Assembly (NCBI GenBank): GCA_947650285.1
Contig: CANTFL010000375.1
Location: forward strand, 1-64,000
DNA from: Hyaloperonospora brassicae
Lineage: Eukaryota; Oomycota; Peronosporomycetes; Peronosporales; Peronosporaceae
Length of the DNA: 64,000 nucleotides
Direction: 5' to 3'
Below, piece after piece: positions 1 to 12,740 of the stretch. Each line of letters starts with the position of its first letter. Position 1 is the first letter of the stretch. Under the pieces are notes generated by a model that was not told where the DNA came from, did not search any database, and saw only the letters and a program-made list of their open reading frames with translations. The position numbers were made by a program, and so were the translations under genes.

Positions 1-1100
1 ATCCAGATCGATGTGTTTAAGAATCGGAGTCTTAGCGGACCTCATACTTCAACATGGTGACCGAAATCATCGCTTTATCCCAGCGACTTCTGTCTGTTGA
101 GGTCAGATCGCCCCAGTAACGCAGGAAAACTCGAGATCGCCCCTGTTACACCGATACGATCTGGATCGCTATCAACTTGACACTCCCGATCGTCAACCCT
201 TTTTCCATTCCGTGTAGGCGATTCCGTCTTATCCATGAGTCGGACCTCGTAAAATTAGCTTCGCGTAATTCATACAGCACTGACGCTATACTGCAAAGTC
301 TTCCACTGAATTGGCTATAGAAATTCAAGCTTCCTAAAAATACTGCATCGACCGCAGAGTTCGAGGAAACGGAATATTAACCAGCGATCCTAGAACCTTC
401 GGGTGGGCTTTCGATCCCGCGAGTGATACTTGATGACCGAGAAAATACACCTTGCGCTGTCCCCAAAACCTTTTGGTCAGATTGATCGACAAGTTCCACT
501 TGTCGCATACCCGTGGCAATCCCTCTCCCTTGTAGTACAACGCGGTCCATGATGTAGCTGGAATTGGTGTGTCATCGTTGTACGATCTCCGACCCAGCGC
601 ATAAGGTGTCCGACCGTGCACGATTTTTCTTCTTTGAACACATCGATTCGTTTAGACGATTCCATAGAGGAGGCATCTGATTTGCCCCGATCTACAAATA
701 GGCATACATTGTATTGTCGAACAGGCGTTGGTAAATCTGCCGAGCAATTTTTAAGTTAAACGACATCCTAATCCACTCGGACAAACCTGACGGTTTAATG
801 AATGCAGAAATACTTCTTGCTCGCTCTGTCATCTACATTACATATAACCCGCTTGGCATATCCAGCGAGCAGTACCACATCGCTTTTTTCATGTCTTGCA
901 AAGGTTCACTGATCAAAGGCATTGGATATACCATCAGCCTCGTCAGCTGATTTACCAATCGATAATAATCGATACACAATCGAAGGTCTTCGCCACTCTT
1001 CTTGATGATTACGACGATCGGTGAAGTCGTGGTGATGTGCAAGGTCAAATAATCTTGTCGGGTAGTAGTCATTTGATCAAATCCGCTAGTTTCTCACGAA
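1..1100 (-). pseudogene. Gypsy copy I: reverse transcriptase to RNase H remnant
   Basis: Minus-strand remnant of Ty3/Gypsy pol, cut off by the left window edge. Reading right to left, the RT palm is recognisable around 833-1,030 (LCIDY, then VNQLTRLMVYPMPLI, then CSLDM). Around 330-480 comes a segment with the LGHQVS and PFPRTLRSMQYF signatures that follow the palm in Gypsy RT. At 146-328 the text LYELREANF marks the RT/RNase H connection. Several stops and frame changes separate these blocks, so it is dead. The same protein blocks recur in copy II at 7,140-8,122, so both belong to one family. The segment has many GATC sites, like the rest of 1-13 kb. Confidence 0.8.
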
Positions 1101-1458
1101 ACTTGGGCGCTACTGGCCGTACTCTCTGCGCGACCGAGCTCGCTCCTCACACATCAATATCGCATATCGCCGCTTGTGCGGATGGAAATGAGTGCGTTTC
1201 CATTACCACTAAGAAGGTGCTTGTTTCTTCAGATCATTTTTCTCAATCGTTCATGATCTCGATTCAGTGGTACTTCCGGATCGCCCACCTGAATATCGTC
1301 AATCGTAGCATCGGCAGTAGTCCTAACAATGTCAGGCAATGCCTCCGTGTTCTGATCCACATCTTCAGCATACAGATCCCCACTTTCACTACGATAGGTA
1401 GATACATCCGGCTCTTCCTCGGTTTTTACATCCTCAGGACATGTTTCTGCATCAAAAG

Positions 1459-2271
1459 TTACCTCTGGTGACGGGTCGATCTCATCCTAAACCTATAATC
1501 TGCTCCGTCTTTCGTCGTATGTTCGTGAAGTATGTTAACCACAGGAAGTGGGCTTGCTGAATGTTCATTCACTTGTAGGTCATCGATCACATCACGCGAT
1601 CCGTCCTGCGCTCTATTAGTATCGCTTTCCTTAATTGTTTCGCTTCCTTCACTTGGCCCTCCGGGTGCTCGACCCCCTCCTCTCTTCTCCTTAATCGTGC
1701 TAACAACACATGGTAGTGGCGATAAACGTGGAACGATTTCCTCGTCTTCGATCGGGCTGTCTGTTGCTCCATTTTTCCCTTTCGGTTGGCTTAAAATCTT
1801 CTTCGGCGAAGGGTATAGTGGGTGATCCACAAGAGGTCCAACGTAATATTACGGTACTTCTCCCTCTCTTTATGTTGTCGCTTTAAATTATACAGTATGC
1901 CGCCCATTGTACCGTCGCGGTCCTACTGAGACGTAATCTGGGTAATAATGCACCATATTAGCAGCCACACTATAGCCTCAAACCGGTCTGTGGTCGACTG
2001 TCACTTTCTTATCGCTGAGATTTGTCAGATGCAAAAACAGACCCGACCAATCCCGGTATTGAGGGTGGGTAGCAAATTTGGATGGCGACTCACCCACAGC
2101 TTCGCATTGAACTGGATATTACCGATCCTTTGCTTAGCCGATCTACAGACCGGTCGAACCACATCCTGTTCTGAAATTGTAATCGGCTACATGGACGATC
2201 CGTACAGAGGTATGCTTCCTGCTAGATATATTCTCACTTCATCCGGCAATATCAGTTTGGTTGAGTGGTGA
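1459..2271 (-). pseudogene. Gypsy copy I: RT linker and distal protease remnant
   Basis: Two collinear pieces read on the minus strand. Bases 1,459-1,830 are an open, Pro/Ser/Glu-rich stretch that occupies the position of the protease-RT linker; the phrase PLVDHP at its start has a counterpart near 8,700 in copy II. Bases 1,948-2,271 on the minus strand read LPDEV, then LAGSIP, which matches the copy II block LPDKV, then LAGRRP, downstream of its protease active site. The protease active site itself is absent. The gag leader follows immediately at 2,272, so about 2.7 kb of gag and protease present in copy II are deleted here. Confidence 0.6.
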
Positions 2272-2900
2272 TCGCTCTTTTAAGGAGTCGATCCCAACTC
2301 TCCACTGACTCCAGGATAACCTACTAACGGAGAGAGTTCTCCGATTCCGTGATGTATACTTTGATCACCTTGTGTACACGTCGGTGGTGCGGGTTTGCAC
2401 AATTTCTGGTGGACTCGAGTCAATGCCGAGATTGACCGGGGTGGGGATTGGTGAAGTCGCGTGAAAACCTCTACACGATAACGGATGTACTTGTAAGACG
2501 CTCGATGTGAGCCGCCTTAATCTCTACGAGATAGCCTTGTCCAAAGTAGGCGCTTGATCCGTGAGCCTTCAGACCACCTAAGCCGTATCGCGATTTTGCA
2601 CTCTCTGTCTGTACTTGTCTGCTGCGTTCGATCGCAGTTAAGGTTTTTGTCGAGGGTTCTCAATACCTGGCCAAACAATCCAGGGATATCACTTGATTTA
2701 AGTATGCGGCTTTCTCGACGTCAGGTTGCCAATAATCCAACCCGGAAGATAAGTCGACACGTGTACTTATGAGCAAATTGCACTCTGTGTAATGTGAACG
2801 AAACAGACCCAAAACAACTAATACATCGCTAAACCTATCTGTATCCTGTATTTCGAAACCGCGTGTCTCCCTCTCCCAAAGATCGTCCCCTAGCACCTAT
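2272..2900 (-). pseudogene. Gypsy copy I: gag leader remnant
   Basis: This non-functional stretch is recognisable by nucleotide collinearity with copy II at about 11,990-12,720. Shared strings include CACCTTGTGTAC followed by CGTCGGT, GGTGGACT, GCTTGATCCG, and at the outer end a TATGTGG...CACCAA block (2,895 here, 12,710 in copy II). That last block may mark the LTR/primer-binding boundary of the family. No open frame survives. The end coordinate is approximate. Confidence 0.5.
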
Positions 2901-4620
2901 GTGGCTTACACCAAATGCGCTCTCTCTGAAATTTTAGCATGACCCACACCCGACTCGCAAACCATAGATCTAGAGGTCAAGAGATTAGATCGAGATCGAG
3001 AGATTGAGATCGAGAGCTCAGACCGACATTGAGAGATCGGATCGGGATTCTTATTTTGATTGCGTCCGCTTTTAGCATCCCCTCATATACCACCCTTGTC
3101 ATACGTGACCTCACGATCCAATACAATGGATAGACCGACCGTGAGCCACCCGTCCCGGCTAGTATCCTATAATCATTAAACATTCGCATTCAATTGCCCC
3201 CGTGCAATCTATAGGCTCTCACGCCCATCGCAACTGTGAAATCTGGTGAACACTTTACCACAATCGTCCCCTGCACCGTTAAACGACAAACGGTGTCGAT
3301 CTAGCTGTGCATCCTCTATATCTTGTCGGCGGTATGGAACTTCAGACGTCTTCAAAGCTGCACCGAGTCTGTTCATGTCACATCGGATCGACACCTACAA
3401 TACCCGTGCTTGTGTGGACCGCCGTATGTGTTCTTGTTGGTCGTCTTTCATTCCATGATGAACGGGTCTTACAATCCCCCCTCATTGGTTCGGATCGCGT
3501 CTGGGCGATGGGTAGACTGGTCTGTACCCCACAATCCTCGACCATGATCCCATGTGGAGGATGGGTGGACTGTCTTTGAACCCTACCAGGCTCCTTAAAA
3601 TCGTTCTTCTTGATGGCATTCGACTCGCAAGCTGTTTGCTCTTATCGGTGTTGATCTTGATCGTTTCCTTTACTGATTTTGATGAAGTAGATCACCGCAA
3701 CTGACTTCACCGTCTTCTTCCGTTTAAAACGTCGTTGGTCGTTATCGCCGCAAATTTTTTGGCCTCTCTATTGGACCGTTATTGTTTCATACAATCCTCG
3801 ACCGCGATCGTATCTGGATGATTGATATCCGTCTATGAAATAGATCAGCTACCTCGTGATCGGGCATCCTCGATCACAATAATCTTATAACATCGATCAT
3901 CTCATTTTATCTCTCGCGCGCTCGATCGCCGGTAATGATCTTTCTTGTAGTATCAATTTACAAAGGCACCTCCGTTCATCAACGATTCTCCATTATTATC
4001 TGTTCTCGATCGTATTGAGACGATATCGCCCCCCATCTCTTTTCATTTTTCTGCTACTTTCTTCTTTATAGGATTAGAATTTACCAGGGCTCTTCGTATA
4101 TCGTACCTCCTGGCAGAGACCATGTTTTTTTTCTGGCTTTCTCTTCTTTTTATATTGTTCTTCTTTAAAGTTAGCTTCGTTTCTTCTTATTTCGGCTTAT
4201 CAGCCGCGATCGGATATTCGCGATCTACAATCGCCACTCACATTATGTATCATCCTATCCACCTACTCATACAACCTCCTTGTACCTCAATCGCCCCAAT
4301 TTTATAGCTGCCAATGTCTACCTCGTGAGATTGCATCACTTCGAAACAATTTCGACTCACAAGATCCCGATCAAACACTTGAAGCAACGCTCCGCAGTTC
4401 ACATCGGGCTCGTCGATTTATGTCCGATTGCTGTGCTCCTTCCACCGCACCATATAATGTTTATGTAATTAACCATAACGAGTCGTACGTCCCGATCGTA
4501 CATCCAATAACGCCTCCACATCATATTCATCAGCGTCCGATTCGATTTCTCAACCATCCCCAGGCAAGAGGGATTCAGTAAAATCGACGCGATCTACACT
4601 GTCAACCATCAATCCAATAT
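2901..4620. other. Space between Gypsy copies I and II, probably decayed LTRs
   Basis: No gene is supported. By position it should contain the 5' LTR of copy I and the 3' LTR of copy II, both minus-oriented, but I could not fix LTR ends. Visible features are a GAGATCG-type short tandem tract at about 2,966-3,045 with six GATC sites in 80 bases, a repeated ACAATCCTCGACC phrase (3,528 and 3,791), a repeated GATGGGT(A/G)GACTG phrase (3,507 and 3,559), and a pyrimidine-rich stretch at 4,040-4,200. Confidence 0.4.
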
Positions 4621-5614
4621 TCAACAGATCTGATATTTCGCCACTCGTTCTAACAAGGTGACGTGCACAACCGGAAACAATCTGTATAGCGTTCCTGTAA
4701 TTTCTAATCGAACCGCACAGTCTCCACAGAGTTCCGCCACTCGAATCGGCCTATGCCCCATGCGTGCGATCGTGCGGGCGTATTTGTCTTTGACTCTATA
4801 AAAGTAGAGACATTTTTGCGTCCCACAATCTATGTTATGCGGATCGTTATCGGCATTATGTCGATCTGATCGATCACGGATCGCGATCTTGGGTCTCTCA
4901 TTCACCTTCGATCAAGCTTGATGGTATTGACGCTGAATATTGTATCGCCATCTTCTTGGGTACAGATCACGTTTCTTGGTACTTCCCGACAGTAAGGTCA
5001 CCTCCGACGTCCATCTCGGATCCCATCCGTAAATCAGGTAAAACGGAGTATCGCCGCGTACGCGATAATGGGCCGTATTGATCGCAAACGTCAATCTCTC
5101 AGCGTATTACTCTTAATCCTTTTGATCTACTTATGCAACATACGTCTTGATGGCTCGAGTTAGAGTCTGCACCATGCGTTCTGCTGTGCCATTTGCTTGA
5201 GAGAGTGGTTCATAGTGGCACGTTGCTTCTCTCCAGCGATCTTGTTCAGTGCCCGAAAGAAATCTGAAATGAGTTCAGGTTCCCGGTCATGCCGTATTAC
5301 TTCACTTGCTCCAAATCTCCGATACACACATTCGTCGTATCCTTATGCAATCGATTGAGCCGTTCTGGATGCACTTGATTTAGCCACCACATATACCGAG
5401 AATAGATCCTTCACAACAGTAATTATGTCTTCCTTTTAAATGACTTGGGAAGAGAGGGTATGTGACCCATCGCAATCATTTGAAACGGGCACGTGGCTTG
5501 CATATTGCCTGGTGATCCTCCAGCGATCGAAAGAAGTTCATTCACAGTACTACAATCCATACACTCGCCCACATACTGTTTGACTGTTTGACGCTCCGAT
5601 ATAAATCTCTTCAA
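4621..5614 (-). pseudogene. Gypsy copy II: integrase remnant
   Basis: Minus-strand integrase of the same Gypsy family. Bases 4,621-4,905 hold the C-terminal DNA-binding portion (VKDKYAR, RPIRVAELCGD, AVRLEI, RLFPVVHV), a GPFRV-type integrase C-terminal module. Bases 4,912-5,094 read TAHYRVRGDTPFYLIYGWDPR, which is the end of the catalytic core in this class. Upstream pieces to about 5,614 include the segment MDCSTVN, possibly the zinc-binding end. Stops and indels break the frame. It lies at the 3' end of copy II, as expected for a pol order of protease-RT-RNase H-integrase. Confidence 0.75.
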
Positions 5615-5763
5615 TGGAAATTAGATCGAAACCCCTGGTACGTCGTCCCGACCCCGTGATGGCCCTCTTCCAAACTCGTGTGGTAATGATGCAAAAAGTA
5701 TTGATGCAACAATATAGGCAGCACGAAGCGAATCATCTCTGTGCGACCGTCCAATGACCCAGA

Positions 5764-6673
5764 CTATCGTGGACAGAATAATAGCAACCAGTTATCGTCC
5801 ATCTCATAGTCTGGAGCAATCCCAGAACACGTTTTCGCATGTTCATCATTCATTTGGGTTACATCACCAACCAGACAATTCTTTACATTGTCGATCCAAC
5901 CTTCCTCCTCCTGCGCCTCTTTGATCCGCTCGATCCGAATCTGTTGTATCACTTCTTCGCGTAGACCCTCGGTCTGCCTGCGTCTTCGCAACGTTGATCG
6001 AGTGATCGCATTATTCTGGTACGATCGATTCATAAAAATAATATAATTATATTAATTCTTGTATCACTGATTCAGAGGTAACGATCGTACCTGTCTCATG
6101 TTGCAAAGCTGAGCTCGCTAATCGATCTACACTTTGGTTCCATTACGTTCCATATGTAAGACCTTGTGCTATGACCGCGACTGAAGACTGTGCATTGCCT
6201 TGTGTCTAAACAGATGCAATCCCGGCGCCTTGCAATCGACATTACCCCGCATCAGACGGATCACCAAGTTAAATAGCCACATATGATGATGCGTTATAAA
6301 GTTTGTCTACCCAACAGACCGAGCCCAAGCAAAAGACAGAGATTTCAGCTTCATTCCCTGTAAAATCTATCGCATATTCTGATGCATCTTCCACAATAGT
6401 CCATTGTGGAAGTTCCCACACGATCGCGCTGTACGCCCGGCTCTTTCTTTTAAACAAAGCTGATCCGTCGAAAATGATTGCCAGGAAGCTCTCTCCTTCT
6501 TCCGCCGTAGGCGGTGGCATTGAGTTAGTCAGTCTTGACTGCCTTTTTAAAGCGATAGCGATCACCATCTCGTCCATCTCGGATCGAGGTATTAGACTGG
6601 CCGCAAGGGTACCAAGTATTTCATCCTCTCCATTCTCACATCTCATAATCTCCAAATTCCGATTCGACCTCAA
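5764..6673 (-). pseudogene. Gypsy copy II: RNase H and RNase H-integrase linker
   Basis: Bases 6,269-6,673 encode an RNase H-like core on the minus strand: IIFDGSA, AYSAIVWELPQWTI, DFTGNEAE. The D of FDGSA and the E of NEAE sit where the first catalytic Asp and the Glu of RNase H are expected. Bases 5,764-6,033 hold an Arg/Glu-rich linker (RIERIKEAQEEEGWI) leading to a PDYEMDDNWLL block that precedes integrase. Frames are interrupted between the two. This is a relic and unlikely to be expressed. Confidence 0.7.
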
Positions 6674-7139
6674 CGCGTCCTATCTCTCCAGCTTCTCATA
6701 GAGACCAAAAGATTGGACCAACCAAGCAAGGGTTGAATATCGAGTGAGGACTTTGATCTCTCGGGACACCAACATCACGTAGCATACATCTAGAATTATA
6801 AGCAGGAAAAACACATATTTATCCCTATGAAATCTTTAATCTCATAAGGGTTGAGTGCGAGGCTCACAAATGTCACCGGCCAATATACACCATCGTATTC
6901 CTGCAGAATTTATGCCGATACCGCCCACTTGCTTGCATACACTACGATCAGTGGGATTCTATCGGAGTCAAAGTGCTTAAGGGTCGGCGTAATGGCGATC
7001 TTGGCCGTCAGCATGGTTAATGTAATCGTAGCCTTCTATCACCAGGTTCTTTCATTTGAATCGCGGTCCTCTTTAATTGGTTTTGTGCTTGTTGTATCAC
7101 CGACATCCATTTGTCTGATCTCTAAAAACTCGGTTTTCC

Positions 7140-8122
7140 TCAACTCGTATTGTACTGATGCGTATCTCGCAAAGGCTTCGATAAAACTCTGCTATAATAG
7201 TTCAGACTGCCCAAAAATGACTGCACAAAATGCACCGACGTACGGAAACTATGAATTACCAGCATCCCAAGATTGTAAGGGTGAGCTTCCAACCCAGTTT
7301 CTGAAACTTGGTGGACCAGGTAATCCACTTTACGCCGTCCCCAAGAACGTTTTGCCCAGCTGAATGATACATTTCATCGATCGCACACCGATAGCAATCT
7401 TTCCACCATGTAATATAGAGAAGTCCACGTTCTAGATGAGATCAGTATGTCGTTAATGTAAGATCGTATGCCCAGCACTGATGGCGATCGATGTGTGTCT
7501 GGTTCTCGTTTCGTAAACACTTTTGTCAACGTAGGCTAACCCGTTGTGGTCGATTCCACGTTCTCACCAATCTCTGAATATCCATACTAAGCGTTATCGA
7601 TCAGTCGCTAGTATATTTGTGGACCGTTCTTCAATCCGAACGGCATCCTTAACCACTTAAATAGACCGGAAGAAATAATGAATGCAGAAATTATCCTGAC
7701 CCATTCGGTCATTTCTACCACCCAAAATCCACTAGCCATATCCAAGGAGCAATAAAACAATTCCTTGTCCATATCTTGCATCAGGTCGCTGATAAGCGGC
7801 ATGGGGTATACCATCAGCCGTGTTAGCTGATTCACCCGCCTATAATCAATACATAGCCTGATGTCTTCGCCGTTTTGTCGATGATCACGACCATTGGCGA
7901 CGCCCATGGCGACATCGAATGACGAATAATTTTTGCCGACAACAATACCTCAATTAGGTCTACTAATTTCTCCCGAAACTTGAGTGCAACCGGCCGTACA
8001 CGCTGTGCGATTGGATTCGCATCACCGACATCGATATCGCATATAGCACAGCGTGCAGCCGGGGGTAAATCATTGCCTTTTACAATAAACAGATGCTTGT
8101 TTTTCCATATTAACTGTCGCAA
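7140..8122 (-). pseudogene. Gypsy copy II: reverse transcriptase remnant
   Basis: Minus-strand RT. From right to left: bases 7,832-8,122 carry the N-terminal finger (CDIDVGDANPIAQRVRPVA, KFREKL, SPWASPMVV). Bases 7,608-7,907 carry the palm (IRLCIDYRRVNQLTRLMVY, CSLDMASGFWVV, LRMPFGLKNGPQIY). Bases 7,140-7,328 carry the thumb/connection start (DYLVHQVS, QSFLGSLNYYSR). The segment that should hold the second palm motif (YxDD), between about 7,330 and 7,608, is degraded and I could not read it. Several frame changes make it non-functional. Confidence 0.8.
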
Positions 8123-8125
8123 CCT

Positions 8126-9463
8126 CTATTGACCTTCGGTTAATGGAGCACCAGGATCTCCAACTTGGACATAATCAATGGTTATCTCTGTCGACGATGT
8201 TGCTACCTCTGGAAGTACCGCCATATGCTTTTCGACATCTTCCGCGAATAACTCACCTCCTTCATGACAATACACTGGTAGCGAACATGGTTCTTCTTTC
8301 TTCGCGTCTCCGTCGCTCAAACTACGTCGCTCCTTGGTAGTTGATAGATGATAAACTACGCCGGCTCCTTGCGCTAGTTGATCAGATCGATCGAGCAGCT
8401 CTCAACCAATTAATCCACGATCTTCAGCCTCGTCTTCTTCGCTTTATTGTCCCGGGACCTAGCTTACAGATTTTACCACACATGACTCGTTCACAGACCT
8501 CCTATCTCTACCATATTACTCTTCTTGTTTAGCGTAATCTTCATGAATCTCAACCTTAACGTTACAGTTTGAACCAGATCGCGCCTCTATCTCTCCACAG
8601 TCCGGTTGAGATCGCGCTTCGATCTCAGCGGGGTCCTTGACGTCTTTTGCTTTCTCAGGTCGAGTTCGAATCCGCATCGGCCTTGTATAATCCGGATGAT
8701 CTACCAGTGGTCCCGCGTATGTTTCGGTTTACTCCGCTTCCCGCTCTACCGTAGCTTTAAAGGCTTACGTTTAGTATTCGTTATACCATCTCGATCCAAC
8801 CGACACATGTTCTGATGATCAAGGTATCATGTTCTCCGTCATCCACAAGGCCAGCAGAGCATCATATTTTAGCACCAGATCTTGTGTATACACGTTTGTG
8901 AGCTGCAAGAACATAATCTTGCCCGGTCCGGCCGTCATCGTTGGCACACAAACCGCATCTCTTCTCACCCAAATTTTGAACCTCGGGGGATTTATCACGA
9001 TCCTAACTTCGGTCGACTTGCCGGCTGAAATACTAATATACTGATCGTTAAGGTTGACTGCCGATGCATTGTATCTGTACGGTGGTCTTCGTCCTGCCAA
9101 AATGATCTGGACTTTGTCCGGCAGACATAGTGATTCATTGGCCAGATCGAAGCGGATACCTGCCGGAACCATAATATACATACGTAGTATGATTTATTGT
9201 ATCGATTGATCCCCGACCCATTCGTCGAAGTAGTTAACTAACGATCCGGCCAAGGTGACCTTGATCTTAGTTCGTCTTAATGTCATGCAGACATTCTCCC
9301 CAAGTTCAATACATTCCTGCGTCCGACTTTCGTCAACCACACATCTCACCTTATGAGCAAAGGTAGTGTCTATGATTGATACTACCGCGCCGGAGTCAAA
9401 CAACATGGTGGCTTTCTCGCTGTTGATCTTGCCTACAGCCTTAGCTTGGATAAACACTTCCAC
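8126..9463 (-). pseudogene. Gypsy copy II: retropepsin and linker remnant
   Basis: A minus-strand aspartic protease of the retrotransposon. The frame 9,463-9,194 contains the catalytic triad FDSGA at about codon 22-26, followed by VVSIID, typical of a retropepsin flap entry; this motif is intact. A stop separates it from 9,181-8,819, which carries LPDKVQIILAGRRP and a VRRDAVCVPT block. A Glu-rich linker (8,320-8,126) leads into RT. The protease would mature Gag-Pol in particles. Adjacent frames are broken, so the element is non-autonomous. Confidence 0.75.
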
Positions 9464-12400
9464 GGAGTGTGATACTTCCTATACCCGCGCAACTCCCCTG
9501 GGGCGAGATCGAGTTCTATTGTCATTGTTTTGAGTAATTTCGTCCACTCTTTTCACACAGGCGATCGTAGAGACCAAACTGTACCCACCACGTATATTAG
9601 CGATCCGAGCGATCATGTTGTTAACTCTTGATCTTTCCTTTTTCGTTCCACAAATGTATAAATGCAAAGCCTGGAGCGTTCGGTTCGTACTAGAGTCAAG
9701 CTGGCGATCGTCCTAGTTTAACATCTCCTCGACCATGGGCCGGAAAATTCCGGCATGCTTGCTGGGCACATACCACTAGCAAATAATATTGTATAATTAC
9801 TCCAAGGGGCATTTGCATCAGTCAAGTCTCCCTTTACAAGATGCATACACGTTCAGGCACTTGCTTGACGATTTCCTTTGCGGCAACACTTCTGGCACGT
9901 CAATATCTTCAATCACCCACGATCGTCATGCCTTTTCGAACCACATTGGACACACGCTTTATTCATCATGACGCGATCCGCACTGCCTTCCAGATGCTTC
10001 TCACCCGGATCCGCCCCTTTATCTCCCAAATTCTTCATTTGATCTGAGGTCGCGGCCGCAAACACATTCAGTTATTTTTCTTCCCCGTTCGATCCGCTGA
10101 GATCTGATAATGATCCACTGTCCTCGATATCCAGTAGAAGGGCCCTTACTGTGCGAGCCGCCTTCACCGGGGTTGGAGGAAACGCTGGTGTAGGTCCTGA
10201 TCAGAATTTTTTCGATCCTGTAGATGATTGATCCAGTCTGTTTTTTGTACTCTGGTAAGGGCGTAACGTCTCGACAGTCTCATTTGCATCTTCCAACCTT
10301 AGCAAAAATAACTGTTTAGCCAAATCGCGATGGCCAATCATCCCGACGAAATGTTGCACATGTTAACGACGTACATTACGCGATCCGTCTTGAATCCGTA
10401 TCTTCGCTCTTATTGATCGCGATATTTAAACGATACAGATATTCCAATGGCGTTTGTTCTGATCGCGTCTTTGCATGTTAGTAATGTCTATCAATCGACA
10501 TACCATTGTCCCCATTTTTCGCAAGAAAACGCTTCAGAAGGCTCTTCCACGAGCGGCGAGTAGATCGACTTATCTGGTTATATCAGTCCCGTGCAGGACC
10601 CGTGAGTAGACCTCCAACCACTAGGCACTTTGCTTCGTCTGGAGCTTGGTCCCGTAGGAATGTAGAATTGCCCTTGCTAATCCAGCTCCTGTCCCTTTTT
10701 TAATCTCTGTATTTTACAATAAATTCCTTCAGATCCGCGATCGTAGACATCCGAATTCGCAAAGCGCTAAGTCCACCACCTGGCACCGCTTCCGTAGCCT
10801 TTGCCAGTGACCGTCTGATATCTTCTTACTCGGAGTCGTCGGGGTCGCTTCTTCTGGGTAATTTGTATTCGATCTGTCTGGACGAGATCCGTCTGGTTCC
10901 ATGTCGACATCCGGAAAGTATGTCTCCTGCTTCCTCGTACGTCTCACATTTTGACTTAGGTAGACTGCTTGGCGAGCTTGTTTACGGTGCTCTTGCTGAA
11001 CACGTCTCATGGTAGCTTCAAAATACGTCTGTAGTGGTCCTGGGATGCTCGGGATTACGTCTTCTTCGGTTCATGCATCGGCTAAGCGCAACTCGTTCTT
11101 GATCCTCACCATGCGACCTCACTGATGATCTGCCCCACTTGGGTCCAGCGCCATCCGTTGAATACTGATCGATTTATCTGATTTGCTCTCTGACTCAGCT
11201 GATACGTACTGCGATGATCCAGTATAATATCCTCTCGAGGCATCTGCAATCGCCAGAAACGCTTGATCATCGTTATTGTATTCACCCGTAAACGGTATCA
11301 GCCTTTCAAACAGCGATCGACGCGTCATAATTACTTGATTGTTTACAATCTAGTACCTTCTTCGCGTCGAACAACCCCGCGACGAATCCTGCCTACCGAA
11401 ACAGTTGGGTTATTTTGTAAATCCCTTCCAGCGTGTATAGTGCTGTCAATGGAGCTGAGATCGGGCCTTGAATACCATGACATTTCTCCGTCAGAAGGCT
11501 CGATTGCCACCCTTCTGTTGTCTTCTCTTCTTCCACAAACTTGACCAGTCAATACTCGACTTTTAAGGCGCGAACGCGTTCTCAAGACCCGACGCTGCTT
11601 TTTTGTCCTTGCAACCTTAGCCTCTTTCTTCTTTGACATCACACGAGTGGCCTTAAATGAATCTTGCTCGGTTATAACCAAAACTTATCCATCTTGCGAA
11701 TAATGCTGTGCGTCACGATCCGCTGTGGTCCCCGGAGGATTATCAGGAAGGGTCGAGGTTTTTTACCAAATCGAGTGATCAATTTTTCTCTATTATTTTC
11801 TTGTCACCAGAACCCCTCCTGAATCTCTAATAATCTGGAAATCCTTTCACTTTTCGCGTCTGCGGTGATCTCTCTGCCTCTGAAGCTTTAATACCAGGTT
11901 CAGTCTTAATCGTTACTTCTTCGCTCAGGGACTCAATGGAAAATCTCGAGTCACCAGATGATCCGCGCACCTGCACCGTTGTGGTAAAGTGGTGGTCGTT
12001 CTTTGAGGGGTCAATATTAACTCTTTCACTGGCGCCCGAGACCGATTAACGGAGGAGGTACTTCAATTTTGTGCTCTGTGTTTTCTTTCTCACCTTGTGT
12101 ACCCGTCGGTTGGGCGGGTTGAGCTCTTCTTGGTGGACTTGAGCTGAGGTTGTCTTGACCGTTTTGGGGATAGGGGTTGATCGGGCGGGAAATTTTCACC
12201 CGGTCAAATGTGGGGTGGATCGAGTGAAAACTCTTCACTCGATCGCAAGTACACTTGGGGCGGTCTCTCAGGATCGCCTGTGTCCAAAGGCGATGCTTGA
12301 TCCGCGATCCGTCTGACCACTTGAGCCGTCTCGCGATGTTGAATCTGAACCGTTAGGTTCACTGCGTCTTATCGCAGTTAAGAGGGGGTGAGAATTGACG

Positions 12401-12740
12401 TTCCGCCTGGACAAAAAATACAAGGGCGAAGTTTGTAAAGCCGTGGGTGACTCTCTATTCAACTAGAGGCCAAAGATCCTGCCCGAAAGAAGTCGACGCG
12501 TGTCTTTCGTTGCATATTCGATTCTGTTTAATGTCAACCAACAGAATCTAAAACCTATGACTATGCCTATTTGTTCGCAAGTCACAGTTGCGTATAACCT
12601 GTCTATGTCATTTACATCTTGCATCACGTGGTCCACAGCTGATACTCGGGTGGCGGGTCGCTCCGTAACGGATCTTTTCGGAGCGGATCGCTCGAGTAGA
12701 AGATCGCGGTATGTGGTCCGCACCAATTATGTGCTCACAA
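9464..12740 (-). pseudogene. Gypsy copy II: gag remnant
   Basis: Broken minus-strand gag. A degenerate zinc-knuckle region at about 9,880-9,960 reads CVQCGSKRHDD, then CQKC. Next to it on the protease side is the block WYVPSKHAG, then MVEEMLN (about 9,710-9,780). Further upstream are basic and helical blocks (11,010-10,729 with QEHRKQARQAVYL; 11,328-11,119 with LFERLIPFTGEYN and DDQAFLAIADA). A Pro/Ser-rich N-terminal region lies at 12,026-12,462. Multiple stops intervene. Its upstream end near 12,720 shares the TATGTGG...CACCAA block with copy I. Confidence 0.6.
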